Shown in pieces: positions 23,670-32,640 of a stretch of DNA of 64,000 nt. The stretch spans positions 78,688 through 142,687 of the forward strand of contig NZ_BAGM01000095.1 of NCBI RefSeq assembly GCF_000308855.1, given 5' to 3'. The translations under genes were made by a program, and so were the position numbers. How positions within the stretch are numbered: position 1 is the stretch's first letter; each line of letters opens with the position of its first letter. A model generated the notes under the pieces. That model made no database searches. It was not told the DNA's origin and saw only the letters and a program-made list of their open reading frames with translations. The DNA is from Nocardia veterana NBRC 100344 (GTDB lineage Bacteria; Actinomycetota; Actinomycetes; Mycobacteriales; Mycobacteriaceae).

Positions 23670-24590
23670 TCAGAAACCCAGCTTGCCCAGCTGTTTCGGA
23701 TCGCGTTGCCAATCCTTGGCCACCTTCACGTGCAGATGCAGATAGATGCGGGTGCCGAGAATGTGTTCGATCTGTTTCCGCGCCGCGGTACCGACCTCTT
23801 TCAGCCGCGCGCCGCCCTTACCGATGATGATCGCCTTCTGGCTCGGCCGCTCCACATACAGCAGGGCGTGCACATCGAGCATGCCCTCGTGCTCCTCACG
23901 CGGCAGCACCTCCTCGATCACCACCGCCAGTGAATGCGGAAGTTCGTCGCGGACACCCTCGAGCGCGGCCTCGCGAATCAGCTCGGCCATCAGGGTTTCC
24001 TCGGGCTCGTCGGTCAACTCACCGTCGGGATAGAAAGCGGGACCCTCGGGCATCTTCGCCGCGATCACATCGATCAGCAGCTCGACCTGCTCCCCCTTGG
24101 CCGCCGAGACCGGTACCACCTCGGCCTCCGGGCCCAGCAACTGCGAGACCGCCAGCAGCTGCTCGGCGATCTGCGGCTTGTCCACCTTGTCGATCTTGGT
24201 GACCACACCGATCAGCGTCGTCTTCGGCGCCATCTGCTTGACCTGCTGCACGATCCAACGGTCGCCCGGCCCGATCTTCTCGTCGGCCGGAATACAGAGC
24301 GCGATGACATCGACCTCGGAGTAGGTGTCGCGCACCAGATCGTTGAGCCGCTGCCCCAGCAGCGTGCGGGGCCGATGCAGTCCCGGCGTATCCACCAGGA
24401 TCAGCTGGGCGTGGTCGCGGTGCACGATGCCGCGGATGGTGTGGCGGGTGGTCTGCGGCCGCGACGAGGTGATCGCGATCTTCTGCCCGACCATCGCGTT
24501 GGTCAGCGTGGACTTGCCGGTATTCGGCCGGCCGACGAAACAGACGAAGCCGGAACGGAATTCGCCGCCGGACTGTTCGGCCCCGCTCAT
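23670..24590 (-). CDS. era: GTPase Era
   Basis: This ribosome-assembly GTPase binds 16S rRNA. The G domain has G1 GRPNTGKSTLTN, G2 region SSRPQTTRHTIRGI, G3 DTPGLHRPRT and G4 TKIDKVD. The C-terminal KH domain contains IIGKGGARLKEVG. The 306 residues are normal. The start ATG overlaps the stop of the upstream small gene by 4 bp (ATGA), so era is translated in a chain with the CorC-like and ybeY genes. Confidence 0.96.
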   Translation of the reverse strand: MSGAEQSGGEFRSGFVCFVGRPNTGKSTLTNAMVGQKIAITSSRPQTTRHTIRGIVHRDHAQLILVDTPGLHRPRTLLGQRLNDLVRDTYSEVDVIALCIPADEKIGPGDRWIVQQVKQMAPKTTLIGVVTKIDKVDKPQIAEQLLAVSQLLGPEAEVVPVSAAKGEQVELLIDVIAAKMPEGPAFYPDGELTDEPEETLMAELIREAALEGVRDELPHSLAVVIEEVLPREEHEGMLDVHALLYVERPSQKAIIIGKGGARLKEVGTAARKQIEHILGTRIYLHLHVKVAKDWQRDPKQLGKLGF

Positions 24591-24952
24591 CGCGCGGCCT
24601 CGGTCGACGAATCGAGAGTGCGGTAGGTCGCGCCCTTGCGGTCGGTGACGATGATCGCCGCCGCGGCGCTCACCTCGCGCACGGCCGCCACCCCGGCATC
24701 GGCTTCCTGGCCGCCCACCAGAACGGCTGCCTCGAAGCCCTCGGCGCCGCTGGAGATCGCGGCCGCGACCGCGGCCTGCAAGGCGGTCAGCGACAGCGCG
24801 TTCAACTCGACCGCGCCGGCCGCGTAGGTGCGGCCGTCGGTATCGCGGACCGCCGCGCCCGACCCACCGCCGGTGCGTCCCATCGCACCGCGGGCCAGGA
24901 CCAGCAGCTTGTTGTCCTCGGCATTCAGTTCGGCGGTATCACGATCGCTCAT
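24587..24952 (-). CDS. Small cytidine-deaminase-like protein (Rv2365c-like)
   Basis: This is a 121-residue protein between the CorC-like gene and era. The sequence GRTYAAGAVELNALSLTALQAAVAAAISSGAEG has the shape of a cytidine deaminase fold, but the catalytic HAE and PCxxC motifs are absent, so it is probably not a deaminase. The ATG at 24950-24952 gives the start SDRDTAELNAEDNKLL and overlaps the upstream gene by 14 bp. M. tuberculosis has a protein of this size in the same place. Confidence 0.75.
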   Translation of the reverse strand: MSDRDTAELNAEDNKLLVLARGAMGRTGGGSGAAVRDTDGRTYAAGAVELNALSLTALQAAVAAAISSGAEGFEAAVLVGGQEADAGVAAVREVSAAAAIIVTDRKGATYRTLDSSTEAAR

Positions 24953-26297
24953 CGCCAGCTCCATCCTCGATTTTCGATGTCTCGTCCCGCCCCCGATGTT
25001 TCGAATCCCCCGCCGCGTCCGACGCCCCGGCCTCGTCCTCGGATTCGGCCGCGCGCCGCGCGAGGACGGTATGCACCCGTACCCGGCCGCGGGCATCGGC
25101 GCCACCCTCGCCCTGCAGCAGCAATCCGTGCACCACCACCTCCGAACCCGGCAGCGGCACCCGGCCCAGGGTGTGCGCGAGCATGCCGCCGACGGTATCG
25201 ACGTCCTCGTCCTCGATCTGCAAACCGAACAGCTCGCCCAGATCCTCCACCGGCAGCCGGGTGGAAACCCGGAACACCCCGTCGCCCAGATTCTCCACCG
25301 GAGCGATCTCATCGGTGTCGTACTCGTCGGCGATCTCGCCCACGATCTCCTCGAGCACGTCCTCGATGGTGACCAGACCGGCGATCCCGCCGTACTCGTC
25401 GACCAGTAGCGCCATATGGTTGCGCCGCCGCTGCATCTCGTCGAGCAGAGCGTCGAGCGGTTTGGAATCGGGGATGAACACGGCCGGGCGCATCACCGAC
25501 CGAACCCGCACGGCGCGGCCCCGATCCGCATACGGCACAAGATCTTTCAGATAGACCACGCCGAGGATGTCGTCGACGTTCTCGCCGATCACGGGGATGC
25601 GCGAATGACCGGACCGCACCGCCAGCGACATCGCCTGCGCCACCGTCTTGTCCGCCTCGATCCACACCATCTCGGTGCGCGGGACCATCACCGCGCGGGC
25701 CGCGGTGTCACCCAGTTCGAACACCGACTGGATCATCCGGCGTTCTTCGGAATCGACCACCCCACTCTGCTGCGCCATATCGACGATCTCGCGCAGCTCC
25801 ACCTCGGAAGCGAACGGGCCGTTGCGAAAACCCCGTCCCGGCGTGATGGCGTTACCGATCATGATCAGCAGCCGGCTGACCGGGCCGAGCAGAGCACCGA
25901 TCGCCTGCACCGGCAGCGCCGCGGCCAACGAAATCGAATAGGCGTGCTGCCGGCCCAGAGTGCGCGGGCCGACACCGATGACGACATAGTCGACCACCAC
26001 CATCACCACCGCCGTGACCGCCAGCGCCCACCCCCAGCTCAGCACCTCGCTGAGCGCGGCCACCAGCAGCACCGTCGCCGCGATCTCGCAGGTCAGCCGC
26101 AGCAGGACCATGAGGTTCACATAGCGCGGCCGGTCGACCGTCACCCTGGCCAGCCGACGCGCGCCGGGACGATCGGCGCGAACCAGATCGTCGACCCGGG
26201 CCGCGGATACCGTCATCAACGCCGAATCGATCGCCGCGAAAACACCGCCGACCGGCACCAGTAGGATCGCCAGCAGCAGTGGAACCAGCGAATTCAC
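24939..26297 (-). CDS. CorC/HlyC-family membrane protein (CNNM domain plus CBS pair)
   Basis: The N-terminal DUF21/CNNM region has four membrane segments (LVPLLLAILLVPVGGVFAA, LRLTCEIAATVLLVAAL and others). Two CBS domains follow (MVPRTEMVWIEADKTVAQAM, ARSVMRP-type repeat), then a CorC_HlyC transporter-associated domain with STRLPVEDLGELFG. Such proteins act in magnesium or cobalt efflux and homeostasis. The last 60 residues are acidic and disordered. The start codon is GTG. It lies in the ybeY-to-era gene chain. Confidence 0.9.
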   Translation of the reverse strand: MNSLVPLLLAILLVPVGGVFAAIDSALMTVSAARVDDLVRADRPGARRLARVTVDRPRYVNLMVLLRLTCEIAATVLLVAALSEVLSWGWALAVTAVVMVVVDYVVIGVGPRTLGRQHAYSISLAAALPVQAIGALLGPVSRLLIMIGNAITPGRGFRNGPFASEVELREIVDMAQQSGVVDSEERRMIQSVFELGDTAARAVMVPRTEMVWIEADKTVAQAMSLAVRSGHSRIPVIGENVDDILGVVYLKDLVPYADRGRAVRVRSVMRPAVFIPDSKPLDALLDEMQRRRNHMALLVDEYGGIAGLVTIEDVLEEIVGEIADEYDTDEIAPVENLGDGVFRVSTRLPVEDLGELFGLQIEDEDVDTVGGMLAHTLGRVPLPGSEVVVHGLLLQGEGGADARGRVRVHTVLARRAAESEDEAGASDAAGDSKHRGRDETSKIEDGAGDERS

Positions 26298-26330
26298 GCT
26301 CTGCCCTCGACACGAAGATCCCCCGAACAG

Positions 26331-26436
26331 CGCTGCCGCCTCCGGCCCTGACCGCTCATGCTGTATCCAACCGCGGCACGAGCGGGGGCCTGCGTGGTGA
26401 CGCTACGCTGCCGCCTCCGGCCCTGACCGCTCATGC
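26331..26436. repeat. 31-bp exact direct repeat at the ybeY 3' end
   Basis: The same 31 bases (beginning CGCTGCCGCCTCCGGCCC) occur at 26331-26361 and 26406-26436. The second copy contains the stop codon of ybeY (26431-26433) and its last codon; the first lies 75 bp further downstream of ybeY. The 44 bases between them do not match each other. The intergenic gap between ybeY and the CorC-like gene is thus largely made of a copied gene end. Confidence 0.85.
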
Positions 26437-26985
26437 CGGGCCCAAGGGGTCGCCCGGGGCGGTGAAGCCCGTCTTGCCGAGCAGGCGACGGTCACGTTCG
26501 GCCAGTTCGGCGCGGCGGGCTGCCTCGCGCAGGCTCTCGTACCATTCGGCCAGCAACCGGTTCTGCAGGCCGAACATCACCTTCTCCTCCTCCGGCTCGG
26601 CGTGGTCGTAGCCGAGTAGATGCAGGACTCCGTGCACGGTGAGCAGGGCCAGTTCGTGATCCAGGGAATGCCCGGCCTTGGCGGCCTGGGCCGCGGCGAA
26701 TTCCGGGCACAGCACGATATCGCCGAGCATCGACGGCCCCGGTTCGGCGCCGTCGGGACGACCGCCCGGTTCCAGTTCGTCCATCGGGAACGACATCACA
26801 TCGGTCGGTCCGGGCAGGTCCATCCAGCGCATGTGCAGGTCGGCCATGGTGTCGAGATCGACCAGCACCATCGACAACTCGGCGGCCGGATGAACATCCA
26901 TCCGTTCGATCGCGAACCGCGCGACGCTCACCAGATCCTGCTCGGATACGTCGATGCCCGACTCGTTGGCGATCTCGATACTCAC
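26431..26985 (-). CDS. ybeY: Endoribonuclease YbeY (rRNA maturation factor)
   Basis: This metal-dependent RNase is needed for 16S rRNA 3' processing and ribosome quality control. The zinc motif HGVLHLLGYDH is complete, preceded by LGDIVLCPEFA and TDVMSFPMDEL. It is 184 residues, with a C-terminal charged helix longer than in E. coli. The final codon and stop lie inside a 31-bp direct repeat. It follows phoH at a distance of 134 bp that contains palindromic repeats. Confidence 0.95.
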   Translation of the reverse strand: MSIEIANESGIDVSEQDLVSVARFAIERMDVHPAAELSMVLVDLDTMADLHMRWMDLPGPTDVMSFPMDELEPGGRPDGAEPGPSMLGDIVLCPEFAAAQAAKAGHSLDHELALLTVHGVLHLLGYDHAEPEEEKVMFGLQNRLLAEWYESLREAARRAELAERDRRLLGKTGFTAPGDPLGPA

Positions 26986-27028
26986 CCTGCCAGCCTAATG
27001 GGGTACCTACCGGGGCTCGTCATCAGCA

Positions 27029-27136
27029 CAGCGGCGAGCCGCTCAGACCGACACAGCGGCGAGCCGCTCGGCATGCCAGCCGCGAGCCACCTCCGGGACA
27101 GCGAGCCGGATGCTTCCGCTCAGCGGCGAGCCGCTC
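27029..27136. repeat. Three palindromic repeat units between ybeY and phoH
   Basis: The 16-mer CAGCGGCGAGCCGCTC occurs three times: 27029-27044, 27054-27069 and 27121-27136. Each contains the perfect palindrome AGCGGC-GA-GCCGCT and can form a short hairpin in RNA. The third copy includes the phoH stop codon. The units read the same on both strands, so they may end transcription or stabilise the phoH mRNA 3' end. A degenerate fourth unit may lie near 27078. Confidence 0.85.
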
Positions 27137-28244
27137 GATCCGCGGCCCGGCGTTGCGCGCGGTTGCCGCCCGGATAGTGCCGAGTCATCTGCGGGCGCGC
27201 ATCCGATTCGTAGCGGTCGTAAGCGTCGACGATCTCCGAGACCAGCCGGTGCCGGACCACATCACTAGAGGTCAGCTCGGCGAAGTGGATATCGTCGATA
27301 TCGGTGAGGATGTCGCTGACCACCCGCAGTCCGGATCGGGTACCGCCGGGCAGATCCACCTGCGTGATATCGCCGGTCACCACGATCTTGGAGCCGAAGC
27401 CCAGCCGGGTGAGGAACATCTTCATCTGTTCCGGGGTGGTGTTCTGCGCCTCGTCGAGAATGATGAACGAATCGTTCAGGCTGCGACCGCGCATATACGC
27501 CAGCGGCGCGACTTCGATCACGCCCGAGGCCATCAGCTTCGGAATCGCCTCCGGATCCATCATGTCGTGCAGGGCGTCGTAGAGGGGACGCAGATACGGG
27601 TCGATCTTCTCGTTCAGCGTGCCCGGCAGGAAACCCAGCCGCTCTCCGGCCTCCACCGCCGGCCGCGTGAGGATGATGCGGGTGACCTGCTTGCTCTGCA
27701 GCGCCTGCACCGCCTTGGCGACGGCGAGGTAGGTCTTACCGGTACCGGCCGGACCGATCCCGAAGACGATCGTGTGCTCGTCGATCGCGTCGACGTAGCG
27801 CTTCTGATTCAGCGTCTTGGGCCGGATGGTCTTGCCGCGGCGCGCGATGATGTCCAGGCTCAGCACCTCGGCCGGCGAATCCGAGGAGCCCTCGGTAAGC
27901 ATCGATACGGTGTGCCGCACCGCCTCGGGGGTCACCACCCGGTTGTGCGCGGTCAACGCGACCAGCTGCTCGACCACCCGTTCGGCCAACGCGACATCGG
28001 CGGCCTTACCGGTGAGGGTGACGGAGTTCCCGCGGACGTGGATGTCGGCATCGAGGAGACCTTCGAGTTCCCGCAGGTTCGCATCGGCGGAGCCGAGAAA
28101 ACCGAAGACGGATTCCGGGGCGAGTTCGATGCTGGAACGCACCATCCGGGCCGCTGGTCCCGAGCCGTTACCGTTGCCGCCGGCACCGGCTCCGATGCCG
28201 GTCGTGGGTGTTGTCGGGTCGCCGATATCGCCTGATGTTCGCAA
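27120..28244 (-). CDS. phoH: PhoH-like ATPase
   Basis: This cytosolic P-loop ATPase of the PhoH family is linked to RNA metabolism together with YbeY. An N-terminal KH-like region (ELEGLLDADIHVRGNSVTLTG) is followed by Walker A GPAGTGKTYLAV and Walker B FIILDEAQNTT, then TGDITQVDLP. It is 374 residues with a Gly/Asn-rich lead. The last residues, DRAARR, are encoded within a palindromic repeat. The neighbouring ybeY is its usual functional partner. Confidence 0.95.
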   Translation of the reverse strand: MRTSGDIGDPTTPTTGIGAGAGGNGNGSGPAARMVRSSIELAPESVFGFLGSADANLRELEGLLDADIHVRGNSVTLTGKAADVALAERVVEQLVALTAHNRVVTPEAVRHTVSMLTEGSSDSPAEVLSLDIIARRGKTIRPKTLNQKRYVDAIDEHTIVFGIGPAGTGKTYLAVAKAVQALQSKQVTRIILTRPAVEAGERLGFLPGTLNEKIDPYLRPLYDALHDMMDPEAIPKLMASGVIEVAPLAYMRGRSLNDSFIILDEAQNTTPEQMKMFLTRLGFGSKIVVTGDITQVDLPGGTRSGLRVVSDILTDIDDIHFAELTSSDVVRHRLVSEIVDAYDRYESDARPQMTRHYPGGNRAQRRAADRAARR

Positions 28245-28382
28245 AAGGGGCTATAGCCTACTTTCCGGTCTCGAACGAATGGTCTCGATGTATACAAAGT
28301 CTATCGCGCGGCACCGACACCGCCCAGTGAATTGATCTCCCGCCCCAGCTCAGCGGGCGGTAACCGAGCGGAGTGACCGCTG

Positions 28383-29291
28383 TCACCCGCCGTTCACCGA
28401 GCGGGTCCGGTCCGCCCACTCCACGGCGAAATCCCGGAAGGTGCGCACGGCCGCACCCGGTGCCGCATCGGCCGACCAGATCAGCCCGACCGCGCGCGCG
28501 GCGCCCGGATCGGACAGCGGCACCAGGACCGGACCCGGTTGCGGTCCGCGGACAGCGGGTTCTTCCAAGGGCAGCAAAGCCACTCCCAGACCCGCCGCGA
28601 CCAATCCGGAGACGGTGACCAGATCGCTGGATTCCAACGCGATCCGCGGGCGGAAACCGGCTGTGGCGCAGAGGTCTTCGAGAATTCGCCGCATACCGTA
28701 ACCGGTTGGCATGGCGATGAATTCGGCGTCCGCGGCCTCGGCGAGCCGGATCTGCCGCCGCCCCGCCAGGCGGTGGTCGACCGGTACGCCCAGGGCGAGG
28801 CGCTGGCGGAACAGGGGCCGCCATCCGAGCCCGGGCAGCACCGGCTGCGGCGAGGTCAGACCGAGGTCCGCGGTGCCGTCGAGCACTTCGGCGGCGACGA
28901 GATTCGCCGGCCCCTGGTCCAGGCGGAAGGTGATCCGGCCCGACATCCGGCGGAAGCCCGCGATCAGTTCGGGAACCACCCGGCCGCCGAAGGAGTGCAG
29001 GAACGCCAGCCGCACCGTGCCGCGCGCCGGATTGGACAGGTCGGCGAGCGCCCGCCCGGCCGCATCCAGTTCGGCCTGGGCGCGGCGGGCGTGTTCGTAG
29101 AAGATGCGCCCGGATTCGTTGAGGGTCAGCCGCTTTCCGTGCCGATCGAACAGTTGGGTGCCGAGGCGGCGTTCCAGCCGGGCGAGCATCCGCGACAGGG
29201 TCGGCTGAGCGAGGCGCAGCCGGTCGGCCGCCGCGCCGACCCGCTCGAGTTCGGCGAGGGTCAGAAACCAGTGCAAATCGTCACTCGGCAC
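28383..29291 (-). CDS. LysR-family transcriptional regulator
   Basis: The N-terminal helix-turn-helix reads DLHWFLTLAELERVGAAADRLRLAQPTLSRMLARLERRLG. The periplasmic-binding-like effector domain starts near residue 90 (GTVRLAFLHSFGG). It is 302 residues. It is divergent from an MFS transporter, and the 93-bp intergenic region holds an AT-rich island (about 29338-29366) that is the expected binding site. Control of the MFS gene in response to a small ligand is the usual arrangement. Confidence 0.9.
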   Translation of the reverse strand: MPSDDLHWFLTLAELERVGAAADRLRLAQPTLSRMLARLERRLGTQLFDRHGKRLTLNESGRIFYEHARRAQAELDAAGRALADLSNPARGTVRLAFLHSFGGRVVPELIAGFRRMSGRITFRLDQGPANLVAAEVLDGTADLGLTSPQPVLPGLGWRPLFRQRLALGVPVDHRLAGRRQIRLAEAADAEFIAMPTGYGMRRILEDLCATAGFRPRIALESSDLVTVSGLVAAGLGVALLPLEEPAVRGPQPGPVLVPLSDPGAARAVGLIWSADAAPGAAVRTFRDFAVEWADRTRSVNGG

Positions 29292-29384
29292 GGCGCACCT
29301 CCCCGGGCTCAGCTCTGCTAATGCCGCATGAGCATCAACTTACCGATCATTATGCATTTCATTTCTTAGCGATTCGGGGCCACC

Positions 29385-30635
29385 GTGGTTGTCGTGACCG
29401 CGACCGTGACCACCGCACCCGCCCGTTCCGCCGAGACCGCGCGCCGTGAGCGGCGGATCACCCTCGCCCTGTTCGCGGCCGGGCTGACCACCTTCGGATC
29501 GATGTACAGCGCGCAGGCGCTGTTGCCGAGCCTGTCCGCGGCCTTCGGCGCCTCACCTGCCCGGGCGGCGCTCGCGGTCTCCTTGACGACGGGCCTGCTC
29601 GCCGTGGCCATCGTTCCGGTGAGCGTGCTCTCGGGACGCTTCGGACGCACCCGGGTGATGATCGTGTCCGCGGTGACCACCAGCGTCCTGGGGCTGTTGC
29701 TGCCGTTCAGCCCGAATCTGGAACTGCTCCTGGCCGGCCGGGCGGTCGAGGGCATCGCCGTCGCCGGCGTTCCGGCCGTGGCAATGGCCTACCTGGCCGA
29801 GGAGATCGGCTCCGCCGGCCTCGGCGCCGCCATGGGTGTGTACGTCGCGGGGACGACGGTGGGCGGGCTCACCGGCCGCCTGATTCCCGCATTCGTCCTG
29901 GAGTTGGCGTCGTGGCGCTGGGGCGCGGCCGTTTTCGCGGTGGCCGCGGCCGGGTGCACCCTGTGGTTCGTTCGATTGCTGCCGCCCTCACGGCATTTCG
30001 AACCGCAGCCGCTGGGTATCCGCGTCCTGGCCGCGGATCTCGCCGGACACCTGCGCAACCGCGCGCTGCTCCCGCTGTTCGGTCTGGGTTTCGTCCTGAT
30101 GGGCGGCTTCGTCGCCGTCTACAACTTCCTCGGTTACCGGCTGACCCAATCGCCGTTCGGATTGTCGGCTGCCACAGCGGGTTCGGTCTTCCTGATGTAT
30201 CTGTCGGGCACCATGTCGTCCACCGCCGCCGGGCGGCTGGCCGATCGGCTCGGCCGGCTGCCCGTGCTGGCGATCTCGATCGCGACGATGGGTACCGGCC
30301 TGCTGCTCACCGTTCCGGACCACCTGCCGGTCCTGCTGGCCGGACTGCTGTTGTTCACCGCCGGCTTCTTCGGCGCGCACGCGGTGGCGAGCGCGTGGGT
30401 GGGCGCGACGGCCGCCGGCAATCGCGCGGCCGCATCGTCGCTGTACCTGTTCGCCTACTACGTCGGCAGTTCGATCGTGGGAGCGCTGGCCGGCCTGGCC
30501 TACAGCGGCCACGGATGGGCGGGGCTGGCGGTGTACGTGGGCGTGCTGATCGCCGCCGCGGCCGCGCTCACGGCAACGCTCGCCCGCACCGGGACGGCCG
30601 AGCCGGAGGCGGCGACGGCTACCAGCGCGGGGTGA
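29385..30635 (+). CDS. MFS transporter
   Basis: The 416-residue protein has twelve predicted membrane segments. Family marks are RFGRTRVMIVSAVTTSVLG (the loop 2-3 motif), AVEGIAVAGVPAVAMAYLAEEIG and, in the second half, RLADRLGRLPVLAIS. It resembles inner-membrane drug/metabolite exporters (YnfM-like). The start is uncertain: GTG at 29385 or in-frame GTG at 29394. The 3' end overlaps the convergent rsmE gene by 17 bp. Expression is probably set by the divergent LysR protein. Confidence 0.88.
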   Translation: MVVVTATVTTAPARSAETARRERRITLALFAAGLTTFGSMYSAQALLPSLSAAFGASPARAALAVSLTTGLLAVAIVPVSVLSGRFGRTRVMIVSAVTTSVLGLLLPFSPNLELLLAGRAVEGIAVAGVPAVAMAYLAEEIGSAGLGAAMGVYVAGTTVGGLTGRLIPAFVLELASWRWGAAVFAVAAAGCTLWFVRLLPPSRHFEPQPLGIRVLAADLAGHLRNRALLPLFGLGFVLMGGFVAVYNFLGYRLTQSPFGLSAATAGSVFLMYLSGTMSSTAAGRLADRLGRLPVLAISIATMGTGLLLTVPDHLPVLLAGLLLFTAGFFGAHAVASAWVGATAAGNRAAASSLYLFAYYVGSSIVGALAGLAYSGHGWAGLAVYVGVLIAAAAALTATLARTGTAEPEAATATSAG

Positions 30636-31356
30636 GGGCGCCCAGGGCGCCGAGGGCGACCGCCGCCGCGGTGGATGTGCGCAGCACGGTCGGGCCGAGC
30701 AAGGCGATGTGCGCGCCGGCCGCCTCGAGCGCCGTGAGCTCGTCGTCGGCGAGGCCCCCCTCGGGCCCGACGATCAACACGATGCGGTCCGCGTCGAACG
30801 GCAGGCCGGCGAACCGCGCGGTGCCGGACTCGTGCAGCGCGATCGCGATGCCGTTGTCCGCCACGGTCCGGCGCACCAGATCCAGCACGTCACCGGTCCG
30901 ATGCAGGTCGGCGACCGCGGGGATGTAGGCCCGTCGCGACTGCCGGGCGGCCGCACGCGCGGCCGCACGCCACTTCTCGACCCCCTTGCGCGCCTTGGCC
31001 TCCCAGTTCGCGACGCAGCGCGCGGCCTGCCACGGCACGATCACGTCGGCACCGGCCTCGGTCATCAGCTCCACCGCGAGTTCGGACCGATCCGATTTCG
31101 GCAGCGCCTGCACGACCGTCACCGCGGGCGACACCGGCGGCGCGACCACCCGATCGCGAACCTTCAGCTCCAGCCGATCCCGCCCGGCGGCCACGACCTC
31201 GGATTCGGCGAGCAGGCCGGCACCGTCCGAGAGCGTGATCGGCTCCCCGACCCGGATCCGGCGCACGGTCGCGGCATGCCGGCCCTCCGGGCCGTCGAGC
31301 ACCGCGACCGCACCGACCTGCGGGATCTCGTCGAGATAGAAAACCGTTGCGGCCAC
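30619..31356 (-). CDS. rsmE: 16S rRNA (uracil1498-N3)-methyltransferase RsmE
   Basis: This SPOUT-class methyltransferase modifies U1498 of 16S rRNA. The N-terminal PUA-like part has GPEGRHAATVRRIRVGEPITLSDG. The knotted C-terminal domain has VTVVQALPKSDRSELAVELMTEAG, IVLIVGPEGGLADDEL and LLGPTVLRTSTAAAVALG, which form the SAM pocket. It is 245 residues. It lies 7 bp downstream of dnaJ, the same order as in mycobacteria. Confidence 0.95.
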   Translation of the reverse strand: MAATVFYLDEIPQVGAVAVLDGPEGRHAATVRRIRVGEPITLSDGAGLLAESEVVAAGRDRLELKVRDRVVAPPVSPAVTVVQALPKSDRSELAVELMTEAGADVIVPWQAARCVANWEAKARKGVEKWRAAARAAARQSRRAYIPAVADLHRTGDVLDLVRRTVADNGIAIALHESGTARFAGLPFDADRIVLIVGPEGGLADDELTALEAAGAHIALLGPTVLRTSTAAAVALGALGALTPRW

Positions 31357-31363
31357 GGTGTTT

Positions 31364-32512
31364 TCAGCGGCCGCTGAACGACGCCCGCAGGCGCGCGAAC
31401 AGCCCGCTGTTGTGTTCGGACTGCGCCGACAGCACCTCGGTCCGTTCCCCGTTGCGCGTCGCCTGATACTTGCGCAGCAGGTCGAACTGCTTGTTGTCCA
31501 GCTTCGTCGGGATCACGATGTCCAGATGCGCGACCAGATCACCCCGCGAGCTGGACCGCAGCTTGGGCATCCCGTGCCCGCGCAGTACCGACACCTCCCC
31601 GGGCTGCGTGCCCGGCGGAATGGTCAGCTCGGTCGGGCCGTCCAGAATGGTGTCGATCACCACGGTCGTGCCGAGCGCGGCGTCGACCATCGGAACCCGG
31701 ATGGTGCAGTGCAGATCGTCACCGTCACGCACGAAGGTGTCGTGCGGCTGTTCCACGATTTCGACGTAGAGGTCGCCGGCCGGGCCGCCACCGGGACCGA
31801 TCTCACCCTGCGCGGCCAGCCGCACGCGCATGCCGTTGGCGACACCGGCCGGAATCGGCGCCGCGATCTCCCGGCGCGCCCGCACCCGGCCGTCGCCACC
31901 GCATTTGCGGCAGGGGTCCGGAATCGTCTCGCCGGTGCCGCGGCAGGTCGGACACGGCCGCGAGGTCATCACCTGACCCAGGAACGAGCGCTGCACGGTC
32001 TGCACCTCGCCGGCACCGCCGCAGGTCTCACAGCGAACCGGCTTGGAATTGCCGTTGGTGCCCGAGCCCTGACACAGATCGCACAGCACCGCAGTGTCGA
32101 CGGTCAGGTGTTTGGTGACACCGACCGCGCATTCGGCCAGCGAAAGTCGCGTCCGCAGTAGCGAATCCGCGCCCGGCTGCACCCGTCCCCGCGGCTTGCG
32201 CGCACTGGTGGCGTTCATGCCGCCGAAGAAGGCCTCGAAGACATCGCCCAGACCACCGAAGCCGGCCCCGGAGAAGCCGCCGCCCGCGCCGGCCGACTCC
32301 ATCGGGTCGCCGCCCAAATCCACGATTCGCCGCTTCTCGGCGTCGGTCAGGACCTCGTAAGCGGTGGAGACCTCGCGGAACCGTTCCTGGGCATCCGGAT
32401 CCGGGTTGACGTCGGGGTGCAGCTCCCGCGCCAGCTTGCGGTAGGCGCGCTTGATCTCCTGATCGGACGCGTTACGCCCGACGCCGAGAATTCCGTAGTA
32501 GTCCCGTGCCAC
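31364..32512 (-). CDS. dnaJ: Chaperone DnaJ (DnaJ2 type)
   Basis: This Hsp40 co-chaperone works with DnaK. The J domain has RDYYGILGVGRNASDQEIKRAYRKLARELHPDV, with the HPD tripeptide. A G/F linker follows (AGAGGGFSGAGFGGLGDVFEAFFGG). Four CxxCxGxG-type zinc motifs begin CDLCQGSG, CETCGGAG, CPTCRGTG and CRKCGGDG. The GTG start (32510-32512) gives 382 residues. Adjacency to hrcA and rsmE marks it as the second DnaJ of Mycobacteriales rather than the dnaK-operon copy. Confidence 0.96.
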   Translation of the reverse strand: MARDYYGILGVGRNASDQEIKRAYRKLARELHPDVNPDPDAQERFREVSTAYEVLTDAEKRRIVDLGGDPMESAGAGGGFSGAGFGGLGDVFEAFFGGMNATSARKPRGRVQPGADSLLRTRLSLAECAVGVTKHLTVDTAVLCDLCQGSGTNGNSKPVRCETCGGAGEVQTVQRSFLGQVMTSRPCPTCRGTGETIPDPCRKCGGDGRVRARREIAAPIPAGVANGMRVRLAAQGEIGPGGGPAGDLYVEIVEQPHDTFVRDGDDLHCTIRVPMVDAALGTTVVIDTILDGPTELTIPPGTQPGEVSVLRGHGMPKLRSSSRGDLVAHLDIVIPTKLDNKQFDLLRKYQATRNGERTEVLSAQSEHNSGLFARLRASFSGR

Positions 32513-32640
32513 TTGAGTCTCTAGTCCTGTTCCGAATGGTTGGTTCAGCATCCCCGGTCGCAGGCGATGCTGCCGTGTTCACTTTGGCCAACCGGCGAAC
32601 TGCGGTGCCGGCCGGTGCGGATCCCGGTCGTCGGGCGGGC

